A DNA stretch of 64,000 nt, taken from NCBI GenBank assembly GCA_902806565.1, contig CADCXA010000062.1, forward strand, positions 806,001 through 870,000. The letters are read 5' to 3'. The position numbers and the translations under genes are program-made. The notes under the pieces are model-generated. The model saw only the letters and a list, made by a program, of their open reading frames with translations. It had not been told where the DNA came from and searched no databases. The DNA comes from Hypoxylon rubiginosum. Its lineage: Eukaryota; Ascomycota; Sordariomycetes; Xylariales; Hypoxylaceae. Below are positions 23,201 through 35,420 of the stretch, in pieces (the stretch's first letter is position 1; every line of letters starts with the position of its first letter).

Positions 23201-26200
23201 ACTTCTCAATTGAACGGTGACGAGGAAAAGTCTGAGAAGGATACCGCCAAAAGCAAGATTGATGACCTCCCCTTCTACTGCATCGGTTTCAAGTCTTCTG
23301 CTCCCGAGTACACTCTTCGAACACGTATTTGGGCATCTCTTCGCTCGCAAACCCTGTACCGTACCATCTCTGGTTTCATGAACTATAGCCGCGCCATTAA
23401 ACTGTTGTACCGTGTCGAGAACCCTGAGGTTGTCCAAATGTTCGGCGGAAGCTCTGACAAATTGGAGCGCGAGCTGGAAAGAATGGCCCGACGCAAGTTT
23501 AAGCTGGTCGTCTCGATGCAGCGCTTTGCCAAATTCAAGAAAGAGGAAATGGAGAACGCCGAATTCCTTCTCAGAGCGTACCCCGACTTGCAGATTGCCT
23601 ACCTTGACGAGGAACCTCCTCTAGTTGAAGGCGAGGAACCGCGCATCTACTCAGCTTTGATTGACGGACACTCTGAATTCATGGAGAACGGCATGCGACG
23701 ACCTAAGTTCCGTATTCAGCTCTCTGGTAACCCTGTTCTAGGTGATGGCAAGTCGGACAACCAGAACCACTCCATCATCTTCTATCGTGGCGAGTACATC
23801 CAACTTATCGACGCCAACCAGGACAACTACTTGGAAGAATGCCTGAAGATCCGATCGGTCTTGGCCGAGTTTGAGGAAATGAAGCCCGACGCAGTCTCTC
23901 CTTACACGCCTGGCGTGAAGAACGAGACCCTCGCTCCTGTCGCTATCTTGGGTGCTCGTGAGTACATCTTCTCGGAGAACATTGGTATTCTTGGTGATAT
24001 TGCTGCTGGTAAGGAACAGACATTCGGTACGCTCTTCGCCCGAACTCTGTCCCAGATTGGTGGTAAGCTTCATTACGGCCATCCGGATTTCCTCAACGGT
24101 ATTTTCATGACTACGCGAGGTGGTGTTTCCAAGGCTCAGAAGGGGTTGCACTTGAACGAAGATATCTACGCCGGTATGAACGCCCTCATCCGTGGTGGAC
24201 GTATCAAGCACTGTGAATACTACCAGTGTGGTAAGGGTCGTGATCTTGGATTTGGTTCCATTCTCAACTTCACCACCAAGATCGGTACCGGTATGGGTGA
24301 GCAGATGCTTTCCCGAGAATACTACTACCTCGGCACCCAGCTTCCCATCGACCGCTTCTTGTCCTTCTACTATGCTCACCCTGGTTTCCACTTGAATAAC
24401 ATCTTCATTATGTTGTCAGTCGAGATGTTCATGATAGTCATGATCAACATTGGAGCCCTTCGAAACCAGACGATTGCCTGCGACTACAACACGGACGTCC
24501 CTATTACGGACCCTCTGTTCCCCACAGGTTGCCAGAATACGGATGCTCTTATGGATTGGATTTACCGCTGCGTTATTTCCATCTTCGTCGTGTTCTTCCT
24601 AAATTTCGTACCCTTGATTGTTCAGGAGCTCACCGAACGTGGTGTCCTACGTGCCGCAACCCGTCTGGCCAAGCAATTCTGCTCTTTATCACCCTTCTTC
24701 GAAGTGTTCGTCTGTCAAATTTACGCCAACTCCGTCACCCAGGATCTGTCTTTCGGCGGTGCCAGGTACATTGGAACTGGTCGTGGTTTCGCCACCGCCC
24801 GTATTCCCTTCGGTGTCCTGTATTCGCGCTTCGCTGGCCCCTCGATCTACTTGGGATCTCGCCTACTGCTAATGTTACTGTTCGCGACCTTGACGGTCTG
24901 GCAGGCTGCGCTAGTTTACTTCTGGATCTCGCTTCTCGCCTTGGTCGTATCGCCATTCATCTATAACCCCCACCAGTTCGCGTGGAACGATTTCTTCATC
25001 GACTACCGCGATTACCTTCGCTGGCTATCACGTGGCAACTCTCTTAGTCACTCGTCGTCGTGGATCTCTTTCTGTCGCCTCTCCCGTACAAGAATCACCG
25101 GTTACAAGCGCAAGGTTCTCGGTGACCCGTCGGCCAAGCTGTCTTCGGACGTTCCTCGAGCAGCAATCACTAACCTCATGTTCGGCGAGATCGTTGCTCC
25201 CCTCCTTCTCGTCGCTGTAACACTGATTCCTTACCTTTTCATCAACGCACAGACGGGCGTGACGGCCAACGATAGCAGTGCCAAGCCCACGGCGTCCCTG
25301 ATTCGTGTTGCCATTGTTGCTTTTGCTCCTATCGGCGTCAACGCCGGTATCCTGGGTGCGTTCTTCGGCATGGCCTGCTGTATGGGCCCGGTACTTGGCA
25401 TGTGTTGCAAGAAGTTTGGTAGTGTCCTGGCTGCTATTGCTCACGGTACTGCCGTCGTCATGCTCCTCATCTTCTTCGAGGTCATGTTCTTCCTCGAAGG
25501 CTTCGACTTCACAAAAACGCTTTTGGGGATGATTACTGTTGTAGCGATCCAACGATTTATCTTGAAGCTCATCATCTCGTTGACACTCACCCGAGAATTC
25601 AAGACGGATCAATCCAACATCGCGTTCTGGACGGGCAAGTGGTATTCTATGGGTTGGCACTCAGTTTCCCAGCCGGCACGTGAATATCTCTGCAAGATCA
25701 CCGAGTTGAGCATGTTCGCCGCTGATTTCATTCTCGGCCACTTCATCCTCTTCCTGATGCTTCCTGTCATCATCATTCCGCAGATAGACAAGTTACACTC
25801 GGTGATGCTCTTCTGGCTGCGCCCAAGGTATGTCTACGCCCTACTTACCCTACGTGTTCTTTTAATATAAATAGATGCTAACGTGAAGTCTCAGTCGGCA
25901 AATCCGCCCGCCCATCTACTCGATGAAGCAGTCGAAGCTTCGAAGAAGACGCGTGATCCGTTACGCCGTCTTGTATTTCGTCATGCTAGTCGTGTTCGTG
26001 GCCCTAATCGTTGGACCTGTCGTAGCTGGCAAGCAGATTCCGGCTAGTATAAGCAAGGATATATCGTCCGCGCTCCCGTTCCCGCTAGCCCAGCCTGCGG
26101 GCCAGGATATCGACGATACTTTGGGCCGTAACCAAACAGGAACTGGTAAAATTGGCTATTCAGGACCGGGCTTGGCATCTATGACAACGGCGGCTAGTTC

Positions 26201-26255
26201 GCAAGAGACGGATTCGTCCGATAGCAACGACGCTAAGAAGTTCCGATTTGTTTAG
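20294..26255 (+). CDS. FKS1: 1,3-beta-glucan synthase catalytic subunit (GT48)
   Basis: Three exons, 20294-20487, 20551-25827 and 25895-26255, encode 1943 residues, normal for fungal FKS proteins. The enzyme is a plasma-membrane complex regulated by Rho1 that polymerises UDP-glucose into cell-wall beta-1,3-glucan. Residues 1 to about 180 are Gly/Tyr/Asn/Asp-rich. The FKS1 N-terminal domain follows (around [20 protein letters not shown]), then a first membrane block, the large cytosolic domain with [20 protein letters not shown] and [14 protein letters not shown], and a second membrane block. [17 protein letters not shown] contains the RxTG motif. Hot spot 1 reads ALTLSLRDP (residues 689-697) where fungi normally have F at the first place. 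Hot spot 2 reads DWIYRCVI. The Trp of the DSYMWY segment (hot spot 3) is retained. The long central exon with flanking short introns is typical. The small last exon encodes a final membrane helix. Confidence 0.98.
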
Positions 26256-27483
26256 GGATTACTAGGGGCACCTGTACCATAAAAGAAAAAGGCCCCTAGT
26301 TTACTCGACCAATTTAGAATTGGGACGGGTTGCTAGTGAAATTCAAGGTTGATTTGGGGGGTATTGTGTATTGATTGAAGAGGGCGATAGGCACGGAATT
26401 TTTACTCTTTTTCATTCTTAGTAGAGTCACGGGCATAAATATCTGCAGGTTTTTTCTTTTTCTGTCTCTGCAATGGAAACGAGATGGTGTTCAATAATGA
26501 TTAGGATTCCTGTTGCATTTGCTACCATAGCATCCTATGTGCTTAGAAAATACGTATGGATTGTACGGATCAGAGTAATGATTATCGTGACAAGTCGAAT
26601 TTGCTGGTTTGTTGGAGTTTGTTGGAGTAAAAGGCGAACCGAGCATAAGCCAATACGACGACGGTGAGTACCGGGATAGTGAATACCGGTTTCATGGTTT
26701 CATACAGTTCATACAGATACCAACCAACCACAGCAGCCCAACCTGAGCAATTTGTGCAATAACTGGGTACCCTCTGTATGTTCAACCCGCGCAAGTACAT
26801 ACATGAATTGTGGATAACTGTGTATATACATACGGTGCGTTAGGCGATAAAAATTTTTTTGCTTAGTAGTACTGTAAGACTGTTTAATTAAAATCAATCG
26901 ACGTCATCATCATGTGGTTTGGAAAAGTACATAAAATGAAGCAAACAGGAAAGAAAGAGGAGAAGGAAAAAAAAAAAAGAACAAAGAAATTAAAACTTTT
27001 GCAGAGAATTTTCGGTTTCATCGTTTCTCCAACTATCCAATTATTCAGGGATATGGAATGGAAGCTATTCGCCATCTCCATTTCCATCTCCATCTCCGTC
27101 GAGGAGTAGGCCGGTAACCGGTAAGGTTAGGAGAGAAAGAGTAAGGGGTCCTTTTAAGAAGCGCTACTATGTATGTAGATTTCTGATTTCTCACATGCGA
27201 GACATATTTCTCTTGGCTCTCCTGCGAGGACCTGCAAAGATCGTCGCTGATCTCACCGCTCCGATACTCGAAGGGTCTATCAGGTAGCAACGACGAACGC
27301 AACACGGGCTGACCGGCAGGTCCGGTTCATGCAAGCATAAGTCAAGCCCAACTAACTCACATCCGTCCAAGGGACAAAAATGCCCTTGGCTCGGCGCGGG
27401 CATCATGCGGCTGCTCACCTGCTTTGTTAACCGCCGCCCGACTACCACCCGCTCCCGTCGCCAAGTCACCCTAGCCTGCCCCT

Positions 27484-27524
27484 GGCATGGCATGGCAGGC
27501 ATGGCAGGCATGGCAAGGCATGCC
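27484..27524. repeat. GGCATGGCA short tandem repeat
   Basis: Overlapping GGCATGGCA units, five to six copies with small differences, run for about 40 bp. It is a slippage-type minisatellite. Confidence 0.7.
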
Positions 27525-27603
27525 GCGCTACCGTTATCGTCGGCCCTCCTCTTTAGGGTCGGCCTAGGGCCTTCTCGGCTCTCTCCAAAGGGTAACTCGA
27601 TGC

Positions 27604-27648
27604 TCGAACTCCAGCCGACTCCAGTCGAACTCCAGTCGAACTCCAGTC
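27604..27648. repeat. TCGAACTCCAG tandem repeat
   Basis: About four copies of an 11-bp unit, TCGAACTCCAG, with one degenerate copy lacking the AA. Confidence 0.75.
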
Positions 27649-28342
27649 GGTCGAGTGGGTGGGACTCGTCGGTGGGTATCGATGACGAAAGTTGGATAAA
27701 GATGATGATGATCTTCAGGTCAGCCCCCATAATAACAAAGGGAGAAGAAATTTTTGCCATCTGCTACCCATCACAGCCCGCTCGACTGGTCAGGCTGTCA
27801 CATTTTCGTCTTATCGTGAGCCTCTCCCCCCCCCATCAACCCCGTACGTAATTCCGCAATTCTACGCTATTATGGTACGGCAAACTGTCGCGGGTGGACA
27901 CTCATCTCGTGGTTATTATGGGCTCCCGAAAAGCCTTCAAAGGCATTATGATGACATTTGTGTCGGCCCTTGCTCGGTCACATCCACCCACACGTTCGAA
28001 CTCAGCAGTTCGCGGCGTGAAAATGTGGCAGGACCCTTTTTTCTTCTTTGTTTCCTTCTTTGTCTCCTGTGGAATTACGTAGATGGCGAAGAGGCGTCGG
28101 AGAAGATGGGGTAGATCTCTTGTAGCTCAATATAATTCCTATCCAGATATATAACACGGGGTGGTGGACCGTGTCTCATCTTTATCCCTTATCCCCCAAC
28201 GGCCTGGAACTCGTTCTATTTTCCTTATCAAATTATCAAAACTACTCTCCCTTCATTCCACCCTTCTTCCTCAGGCTTTCCTACCGCTTTATCTGGTTTT
28301 TCTCCTGAGCGAGCCAAAGATAGCTGGTCTACCAACGAGACA

Positions 28343-30116
28343 ATGGGGCACAAGGACAACGCCGCAGGCGTGCCCACGTTCTGGGGCACGTCCGGCAGCA
28401 GGCTGCAAAAGATGATCACGGCCGTGGCGACGACTGACTTCCTGCTCTTCGGCTACGACCAAGGCGTCATGTCCGGCATCATCTCGGCCGACGCCTTCAC
28501 CAGCGACTTCCCCGAGGTGAAAGACAACAGCACGTACGAAGGCTTCGTCGTGTCCATCTACGCCGTCGGCTGCTTCCTCGGTGCTTGCTTCATCCTCTCG
28601 TTCGGCGACCATCTCGGCCGCCGTAAGTCCATCTTCCTCGGTGCCTCCGTTATGATTGTCGGTGTTATCATTCAGATCGCCTCCATACCCGATGGCTCAG
28701 GGGGAGGATCCACGGCGCAGTTTATCATCGGACGCTGCATAACGGGCATAGGCAATGGTATAAACACGTCGACAGTGCCAACATATCAAGCAGAGTAAGC
28801 ACGTCCCCTGTTCTTGTCATTATAAAGATTGTATTTTGCTAACGCAACCTGTTCTTCGACTTTAGATGCAGTCATTCACACAACCGTGGAAAACTTATCT
28901 GTATTGAGGGTGGAAACGTAGCGATTGGAACCTTGATCGCGTACTGGATCGATTATGGTTGCACATATGGTCCTCATGCCTTCGTGTGGCGATTCCCCAT
29001 CGCTTTCCAGTGCGTATTCGCCATGGTAGTCATTATCCTCATGACTCAGTTGCCCGAGTCGCCTCGATGGCTCCTATCGAAGGATCGTAACGAGGAGGCA
29101 ACTACGGTCTTAGCAGCGCTCAACAACGAGCGTCGTGACGACCCTGCCGTCCAGACCCAAGTTGCTGTCATCGTGGACGCCATCCGTGCTTCCGGCCACG
29201 AGGGTGGTGTCACCAGCATGTCGGACTTGTTCACGAACGGCCCAAGCCAGCACTTCCGCCGTCTACTCCTCGGTGCCTCGTCCCAGATGATGCAGCAGCT
29301 ATCTGGCTGCAACGCCGTCATCTACTATTTCCCTATCCTGTTCCAGACCTCGATTGGAACCTCGCACAACCTTGCGCTGCTTCTCGGAGGCATCAACATG
29401 ATTATATACTCCATCTTCGCCACCACCTCGTGGTTCGCTGTGGAGCGTGTCGGCCGTCGCAAGCTCTATCTTATCGGCACTGTTGGTCAGTGCTTGTCTA
29501 TGGTGCTTGTTTTTGGCGCTCTGATTCCTGGAACGGAGAGCGCCGCCAAGGGAGCAGCCGTTGGTCTCTTCGTAAGTGATATACCCACTCTTGAATAATA
29601 TCCGCTCTTTCGTCGGCAAATAGCTAACCAACCTCACAACAGACTTACATCGCTTTCTTCGGTGCAACCTGGCTTCCGCTGCCTTGGCTGTACCCGGCCG
29701 AGATCAACCCGCTCAAGACGCGGGCCAAGGCGAACGCGACCTCGACAGTATCGAACTGGCTGTGGAACTTCTTCATCGTCATGATCACGCCGGTGCTGCT
29801 AAACGGCACGGGTAACAGCGGGTGGGGCACGTACCTGTTCTTCGCCATCCTCAACGCCATGTTCTTCCCCGTCATCTACTTCCTGTACCCGGAGACGGCC
29901 GGCCGCACCCTCGAGGAGATCGACGTCATCTTCGCCAAGGGCTACGCCGAGAAGATCAGCTACGTCAAGGCCGCCCAGGACCTGCCGCGCCTGACCGAGA
30001 CCGAGGTCCAGGAGAAGGCCCGCCAGTACGGGTTCAGCTTCTCGGACGAGGAGGCTACCGTCAGCATGCACGAGAAGGCCGAGGGCGTCTTGACGACGCC
30101 GACTACTTCGGATTAA
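28343..30116 (+). CDS. Major facilitator superfamily sugar transporter
   Basis: Three exons, 28343-28794, 28866-29571 and 29643-30116 (introns of 71 nt), give 543 residues with twelve predicted membrane helices. Sugar-porter signatures are visible in order: GYDQGVMSG in helix 1, DHLGRRKSIFLG in the loop after helix 2, GRCITGIGNGINTSTVPTYQAE after helix 4, PESPRWLLSKDR before the central loop, QQLSGCNAVIYY in helix 7, VGRRKLYLIG, and the closing PETAGRTLEEID. These define a proton-coupled hexose or related polyol/sugar transporter of the plasma membrane. The substrate cannot be told from sequence by eye. It lies 2 kb downstream of FKS1 on the same strand. Both internal junctions restore conserved residues (AECSHSHNRGK and GLFTYIAFFGATW). 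Confidence 0.95.
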
Positions 30117-31206
30117 AGGGGAACATCAACATTGATTTTTATATGGATTTAAGGTCGCATGTGATTGTCGTTTTGATATATCATTATATCCCAAGCTCGC
30201 CTCTTTATTGAGCTAAAGACGAGTAGCGTGTGGTGGAAGGATTTACGACTTTTTCGCTATATCCAGGATGGGAACGGAGAGTCGATTCATGGATGACGAA
30301 AGCATCTATGAGCTGCGACTCGCAGCATGGAGAGAGCATCTCATTAACGATACCATTATCCAACGAAAAAGGTTGGCTTCCGGCCTTTTTCTCGCTTGTG
30401 AAATGTCTGATGGGCATAACGGCAATGCCCCCTTTTTTCAAACATTTATTCTTTCGTTATTTTGCATGGGGTCGATTGATATACCCTCGGGTCGGAGAAG
30501 ACCCGAACAACGTTGGATAGACTGGTTTTAGATATCTACGGTCTGGTACGGATATGTGGCATAGAGATGGGTATCGGTTAGGCAAGTGAGCTCATGAGCA
30601 TCTTGATAGATGGGATATGTAGATCACGAATACCAATTGATTGCATCGCAAAGAACTTCTTCATTTCAGAGTGACCAGGCATATACACTGATATGGAACG
30701 AAGCACGTTGTTGTCATTGAGTTTAGCCAAGGAAACGCAGGCTTGAGCTTAGCTTAGCCGCTATGGATCCTGTTTTGTAAACAGATGTAACCATATCGTC
30801 GTATCTGGATTGACGACCCCCTCACGACCCTGGTCCGCTAGCTGTGTTCGCCTACGCAACAAGGATCCTACGAGACATCCCCCAATCCTCAGAAATCCAA
30901 GGCAAAATGTGTGAATACTTAACCCGCCACCGGTAACGATGCGAATCCTTTCCACCGCAAGCAACCTATCTCTCTTCACCTTCACGAAGAGTTAGTTGCG
31001 TTTAAGAATTACAACTACGCACTTGAAAGAATAGACGTGCCTACATATAAGTAAATACATAGGCTGTCTGGTTACTTGTGAGTTTATAATCGTATTTTAT
31101 CTCTATGTTCCAAGCTAATTTCTTCAACAGTTCGCTCCGATAGTGAACAAGTAGAAGGGGAATCTCCAAGACCGTCGTCACTTAGCATCTCTCGACTCAG
31201 CCCGTC
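30117..31206. other. Intergenic region, no gene seen
   Basis: The 3' region of the sugar transporter and the promoter of the secreted protein gene. There are short hairpin-capable sequences near 30415-30435 and 30488-30508. No frame with family resemblance. Confidence 0.55.
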
Positions 31207-32348
31207 ATGACCGCTCTTGTAATCACACCAGGTGGTTTCTCAAAACTTTGGCTACTACTGGTGTTGATGCTATCGTTCTTCATACCGCACATCCAGGCCC
31301 AGGACCCAACCACCGTCCCCATATTCCTACCGGCGTACAAAGCGACGCAATGGTCTCGGTTACGAGGCAGTATCATCTCCAGCGTATGTATTGGTCTCGA
31401 CCTAACTTATCTATCTACTTATTATCTATCATCGCTCGCCAGACCGCCTACTAATTTGCTTCCCTAAAGAACGACGTCGAGACCTTATACACCATCTTCT
31501 GCTCGCCTTCCACCCGGACGGTAACTGACGGCGAAGACTCCAACGACTGCGTCATCGCCGGCGGCGGCAAGCTCCCGTTCACCTTCTTCGAGGGGCCGTC
31601 GACTTTGCATTACGGACAGACCGTTGGATCTGACTTGTAAGGCTACTTTTATCTCCTTATTACCATCATCCCTCTCCCTCCCCCCTTTGTCTCCCCCTTC
31701 TCCCTCCTCTTCCCTCACCCTATCCTATATACACACAGACATACATACATCCCTACCCACAAATATCTATCACCCATCTAACCGCCAAACCCTCCCCCCT
31801 TTTCCAGCGCCGTAACCCAAGCCTGCGACCTCGCCGGCACCACGGCCGCCACCTGCAGCGCCTCGACGTCCCTCGGCGCGTCCTTCTCGCTAGGCCCCCT
31901 CCGCGGACCCGTCGACACCGCGCTCGGGCCCGTGGTACTCCCCAGCACCGCCGTCCAGTGGGGCGTGCTGACGCTGGCGCAGCCGCCGCTGACGAGCACC
32001 GTGAGCGGGAGCTGGATCGTCACGTACTACCTCCCTTCCTCGTCCACCTCGTCCACCGCTGCTGTGGTGCCCACGCTTACGCTCACGCACACGCCGACGG
32101 CGACTTCCGAGGGGAGTGCGGGTGCGGGTGCGAGTGCGAGTGTAAGTGCGGTGGAGACCGGGAGCGGTAGCGGGACTGTAGTAAGTGGGAGCACCGGCAC
32201 GAGCGGGAGCAGTAGTACTAGTGGCTCGGCGACCGGCGCCGGGGCGTCAGCATCGACGACTCCAAGTGGCGCGGCGAGGCTTCGAGGGAGGGTGAGCTGG
32301 CTTGCGGCGAGTATTCTACTCGGGGATATTGCGTATATTCTGTCGTAG
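31207..32348 (+). CDS. Predicted secreted, GPI-anchored cell-wall protein
   Basis: Three exons, 31207-31383, 31470-31636 and 31808-32348, encode 294 residues. The start has a signal peptide (LWLLLVLMLSFFIPHIQA, cleavage after about residue 31). A compact middle region follows with spaced cysteines (IFCSPSTRTV, DCVIAGGG, ACDLAGTTAATC). Then comes a Ser/Thr/Gly/Ala-rich stalk (about residues 195-270) that would be heavily O-glycosylated. The C-terminus is hydrophobic (LAASILLGDIAYILS) after a small-residue stretch, as expected for GPI attachment. I do not recognise a named family. The architecture is that of a fungal wall or membrane surface protein. The stop lies only 282 bp from the stop of the convergent GH17 gene. 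Confidence 0.8.
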
Positions 32349-32358
32349 TGAAGTGGTT

Positions 32359-32379
32359 GAGAGAGAGAGAGAGAGAGAG
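32359..32379. repeat. GA microsatellite
   Basis: About ten GA dinucleotides directly after the stop codon of the predicted GPI protein, in its likely 3' untranslated region. Confidence 0.85.
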
Positions 32380-32630
32380 CAATACCAAGTTTAGGAAGCG
32401 ATGGTTTTGAACATAGCAAAGTACAGCGTTCGAATTGATTTACAAAGAATAGGAGGATACTGGTTAAAATCGTATACGCCTTTAGTTTTTGGGAATCCTT
32501 TAATCACCCAACTAACCTCATTACCATCTTCTCAGCCAACTCGTATCGCTAGTTTCGTTTATTTCGTAATCGATCCCGTTTAGCAAAGTCCTATCATCAT
32601 TCGCCCTTTATCACACCCACCCCAGGCATC

Positions 32631-33957
32631 CTACTCGTCGCTGGACGAATATCGTCCTCCCATGCCCCAGAACTGCTCAGCCATAAAGGTGCCTGCGTCG
32701 GGCTTCTTCCACATGTCGTTGAAAGCCGTAAATAGAATCACATCAGAGGGGCTATTCGTATAGGCGCTTTTAATCGACGAGATCGCAATAGACTGTTGAT
32801 TCATTCCGGGTATAGCCGCTCCATTCGACTCTCCTTGCCACGGCCATCCGGTCTCCGTTACGACGATGCGCTTATCCGGATCAGACAGCCTGCTCCGTAC
32901 TCTCCTAACAGCAGAAGTGACAAACCATCCGGCTTGACGAGGGCCCGTATTCGGGTCAAAGAAGGGGTGGACGTTGATGGCACAATAGTCCGACTGATCG
33001 CAGAGCTCGGGATGAGTGAGCATAGCGACGAACGTATCCACAACAACGACAGGGCCTTCGTACCCAGCTGACCTCAGTGCCGAGCGTGCTTGACTTAATG
33101 CGCCAAGTGCCTGGCCCAAGGTTGCTCCACCGCTGTTGACCAGTTCGTTACCCACAGAGACTGTGTCGACAATACTCCAATCGTGCTGGACGCCAGCGGC
33201 GATAGTAGAGACTGACTGCTCTATCGAGTTAATATCGAATATACCCAGGAATAGCTTATTTCCGTATTTCTTTGCCGCAGCGTATACTGTTGCTACCTGA
33301 TCACAGTCAACGCCATACAAACGAATGACGCCGTAGTCCGGAGCCACGGCCGCAAAATCAGCGTCAACTTCATCCGCAGTTTTACAACCTCCTTTACCCT
33401 TGTAAGGAGAGTAGGTAACGCCATAGAGGCTACCGTTGCTAGAGACAGATGGGGGCGACGCAGGGGGCGTCGGTAAGTTTGAGATTGTCGGGTCCGACTG
33501 GATAGGCGGAACCGGATCATTCGTTGGGTTGTCTTGAGAGGTCGGCGTCACGGGTTGAGGCGATACCTGCGAGGTGGGTTCGGCAGCCCGGCTGGAGACG
33601 GGGGTGATGTAGACTGTCGACGTCTTGGGGGCCACTACCTCGGAGGTCTCTACCGTTATAGGGACATAAACAACCGTTTCGGTAGCGGTACGGATGGGAT
33701 TGTTGTATTGATCTACATAGATGACAACCTCTGGAATTTCTGTCGGTGTAGTGCGGGTCGAATCAGTGACAGTAATCTTGTCCCTTTTGGAGACAATAGG
33801 CTTATTCCCCCTATGTCTATGATCATGGCGGTGTCCTGGCATCACATTAACTACTGGCCCATACAGTAACGATATATTAGAAGCATAACTCACTGTGCTG
33901 CCCGGCCGACAAGTGAAGGATGGAAAGAAGGGTAAGAGAAATGGTCGTAGACCTCAT
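32631..33957 (-). CDS. Secreted family GH17 beta-1,3-glucanase/transglycosylase
   Basis: Two exons on the - strand, 33894-33957 and 32631-33835, with a 58-nt intron, give 422 residues. The short first exon supplies the signal peptide (MRSTTISLTLLSILHLSAG). The junction leads into a His/Arg-rich stretch (HRHDHRHRG) and a KR site, seen in related fungal GH17 wall enzymes. A Thr/Pro/Val-rich linker runs to about residue 155. The catalytic barrel starts at LYGVTYSPYKG. The acid/base is Glu252 (VGNEL) and the nucleophile Glu349 (VTETGWP). Family members (Scw4/Scw10/Scw11 and BtgE types) act on or remodel cell-wall beta-1,3-glucan. Without the first exon the protein would lack a secretion signal, which is why I prefer this start. 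It converges on the predicted GPI protein. Confidence 0.93.
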
Positions 33958-35420
33958 GGTATCAACACGTCAACGCGATGAAGTAAATTTGATATGTGGG
34001 TATCGCGAAATCATAAAAAGCAGATAGTGAACGGCCTGAACAGCTAGCGAGGCGACGAGTGTCTAAAACAAGTGAATGATTAACTAGGAGAGCGAGCGAC
34101 GAGGATAGAAACAAAAGGGGGCTTGAATAGGGCAACTAGCAGGCAAAAGGCCGTCAACTAAAGTCCATCAGCTTTACAAGGTCTACCAAGACAACAAAAA
34201 GGGACAAAAGAGTGAATGAGTGGGAATTATACAGGTAAAAGTTATATCTAGGAATAGGAATAGGAAGCATGTTGAGGTTCGAGACTCAAAAGTCAGGGAT
34301 CGAGGATACCTAGGCTTAAGGCTAAGAAATGGTATCAACAATACGTCTCTTGTGGCGGAAGTTGCCCGGACATCGAGAGGGAAAGGGAAGAAAACGAGAT
34401 ACAATGGAATGCGCGTTCCCCGGGTGATCCCAATAGATCGCGGCGAAGGAATGATGGCGTCCACAAGGGAGGAAATATCGTCAATGATCGAAATAAGGGA
34501 GGGCGCCGTCGAAGTATTGAGAAATTCAAGTAAGGAGGGATTTAGGAGAAAGCATCACTTACTATCTTGTTTCCCGGCCTGGATGATGTCGATAATATAG
34601 ACCGACTACTCTTGACAAGCGTATACCACGACGAGGATATTTACGGGAAGAACTATATGTACGCCAGACGGCACCGTCTGCTTAGATCTATCGACAGATC
34701 GAGTACCACTTATAACCGTGAAAGAGGACGGAACAATAAACACATGTCCTGTCTACCAACATAACGAATGAAGATCACGTCGAAATCTAGGACATGATGA
34801 ATGAAGATGACGAGGACGTTGGGTAAATGTATCGTTGGATATCTGCCCCATATAGATCAATGGTAAACACAGGGTAAGAAGTAGATCAATGGTAAACACA
34901 GGGTAAGAAGCCATCAGGTAAAAAGCCACGAGGTATTGAGGAATTGAGGTATGGACGTGTTTCAGACATGCTCCCCTTCCATAGCTTCGGGAAGGCACAA
35001 AGGACGTTATATAAACCACGTGTACCCCGGAACTAGGAGACTTCGTTCAAGTAAAGGGGACTGATACTGATACTGACTAAGCCCAGCTGGTCAAGCTCAT
35101 TAGTGACGCCAAAGCAAAACGAGTCTATATCAAGGTCTCCTTGATATTTGTATCAAGCGTATTAGAAATTAGTATTCGAGTCTATAATCTGATTTAGTAG
35201 TATCCCCCCTTTTCATCCTGGTCCACATATCCATGAGCAAGCAAGTTGGGTGATACTGATACAGCTCCCAACACCCCCTCCGCATTATCATCGTAGGACC
35301 CATAAGCAGACCTTAGTATAATAGCTATTATACACGAATAACACATTCGTGTCGTATCATACATCTGGTCGTGGAGCAACGTAGAGCACTAAAAAGAAAT
35401 TACGAGAAGCTGAATGACTC
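33958..35420. other. Intergenic region between GH17 and LCB1 genes
   Basis: Purine-rich on the + strand (pyrimidine-rich when read with the GH17 gene), so it is probably GH17 leader and promoter. It also holds a perfect 29-bp tandem duplication (34853-34910) and a small ACACGAAT inverted repeat near 35333. A 126-codon + frame at 34220-34600 has repetitive purine-driven composition and is not supported. Confidence 0.55.
34853..34910. repeat. Perfect 29-bp tandem duplication
   Basis: The segment 34853-34881 is repeated without a mismatch at 34882-34910 (unit begins TAGATCAATGGTAAACAC). Exact identity in a non-coding area suggests a recent event. Confidence 0.9.

Larger units (their letters stand above)
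26256..28342. other. Intergenic region between FKS1 and the sugar transporter
   Basis: No convincing gene. Open frames up to 189 codons on either strand around 27200-27850 overlap each other and reflect GC-rich tandem repeats at 27484-27524 (GGCATGGCA type) and 27604-27648 (TCGAACTCCAG type). The final 200 bases are pyrimidine-rich and should be the transporter promoter and leader. Confidence 0.55.

Noticed and set aside
23738..24391. A 217-codon frame antisense to FKS1, and others such as 20507-21094 and 25028-25660
   Set aside because: These are shadows of the conserved FKS1 exon and show no independent protein features.
27191..27851. Overlapping frames of 148 and 189 codons on opposite strands
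   Set aside because: They are caused by GC-rich short tandem repeats that suppress stop codons, and neither protein resembles a family.
34220..34600. A 126-codon + strand frame rich in Arg, Lys and Glu
   Set aside because: Its composition follows from a purine-rich strand, probably the antisense of the GH17 leader.
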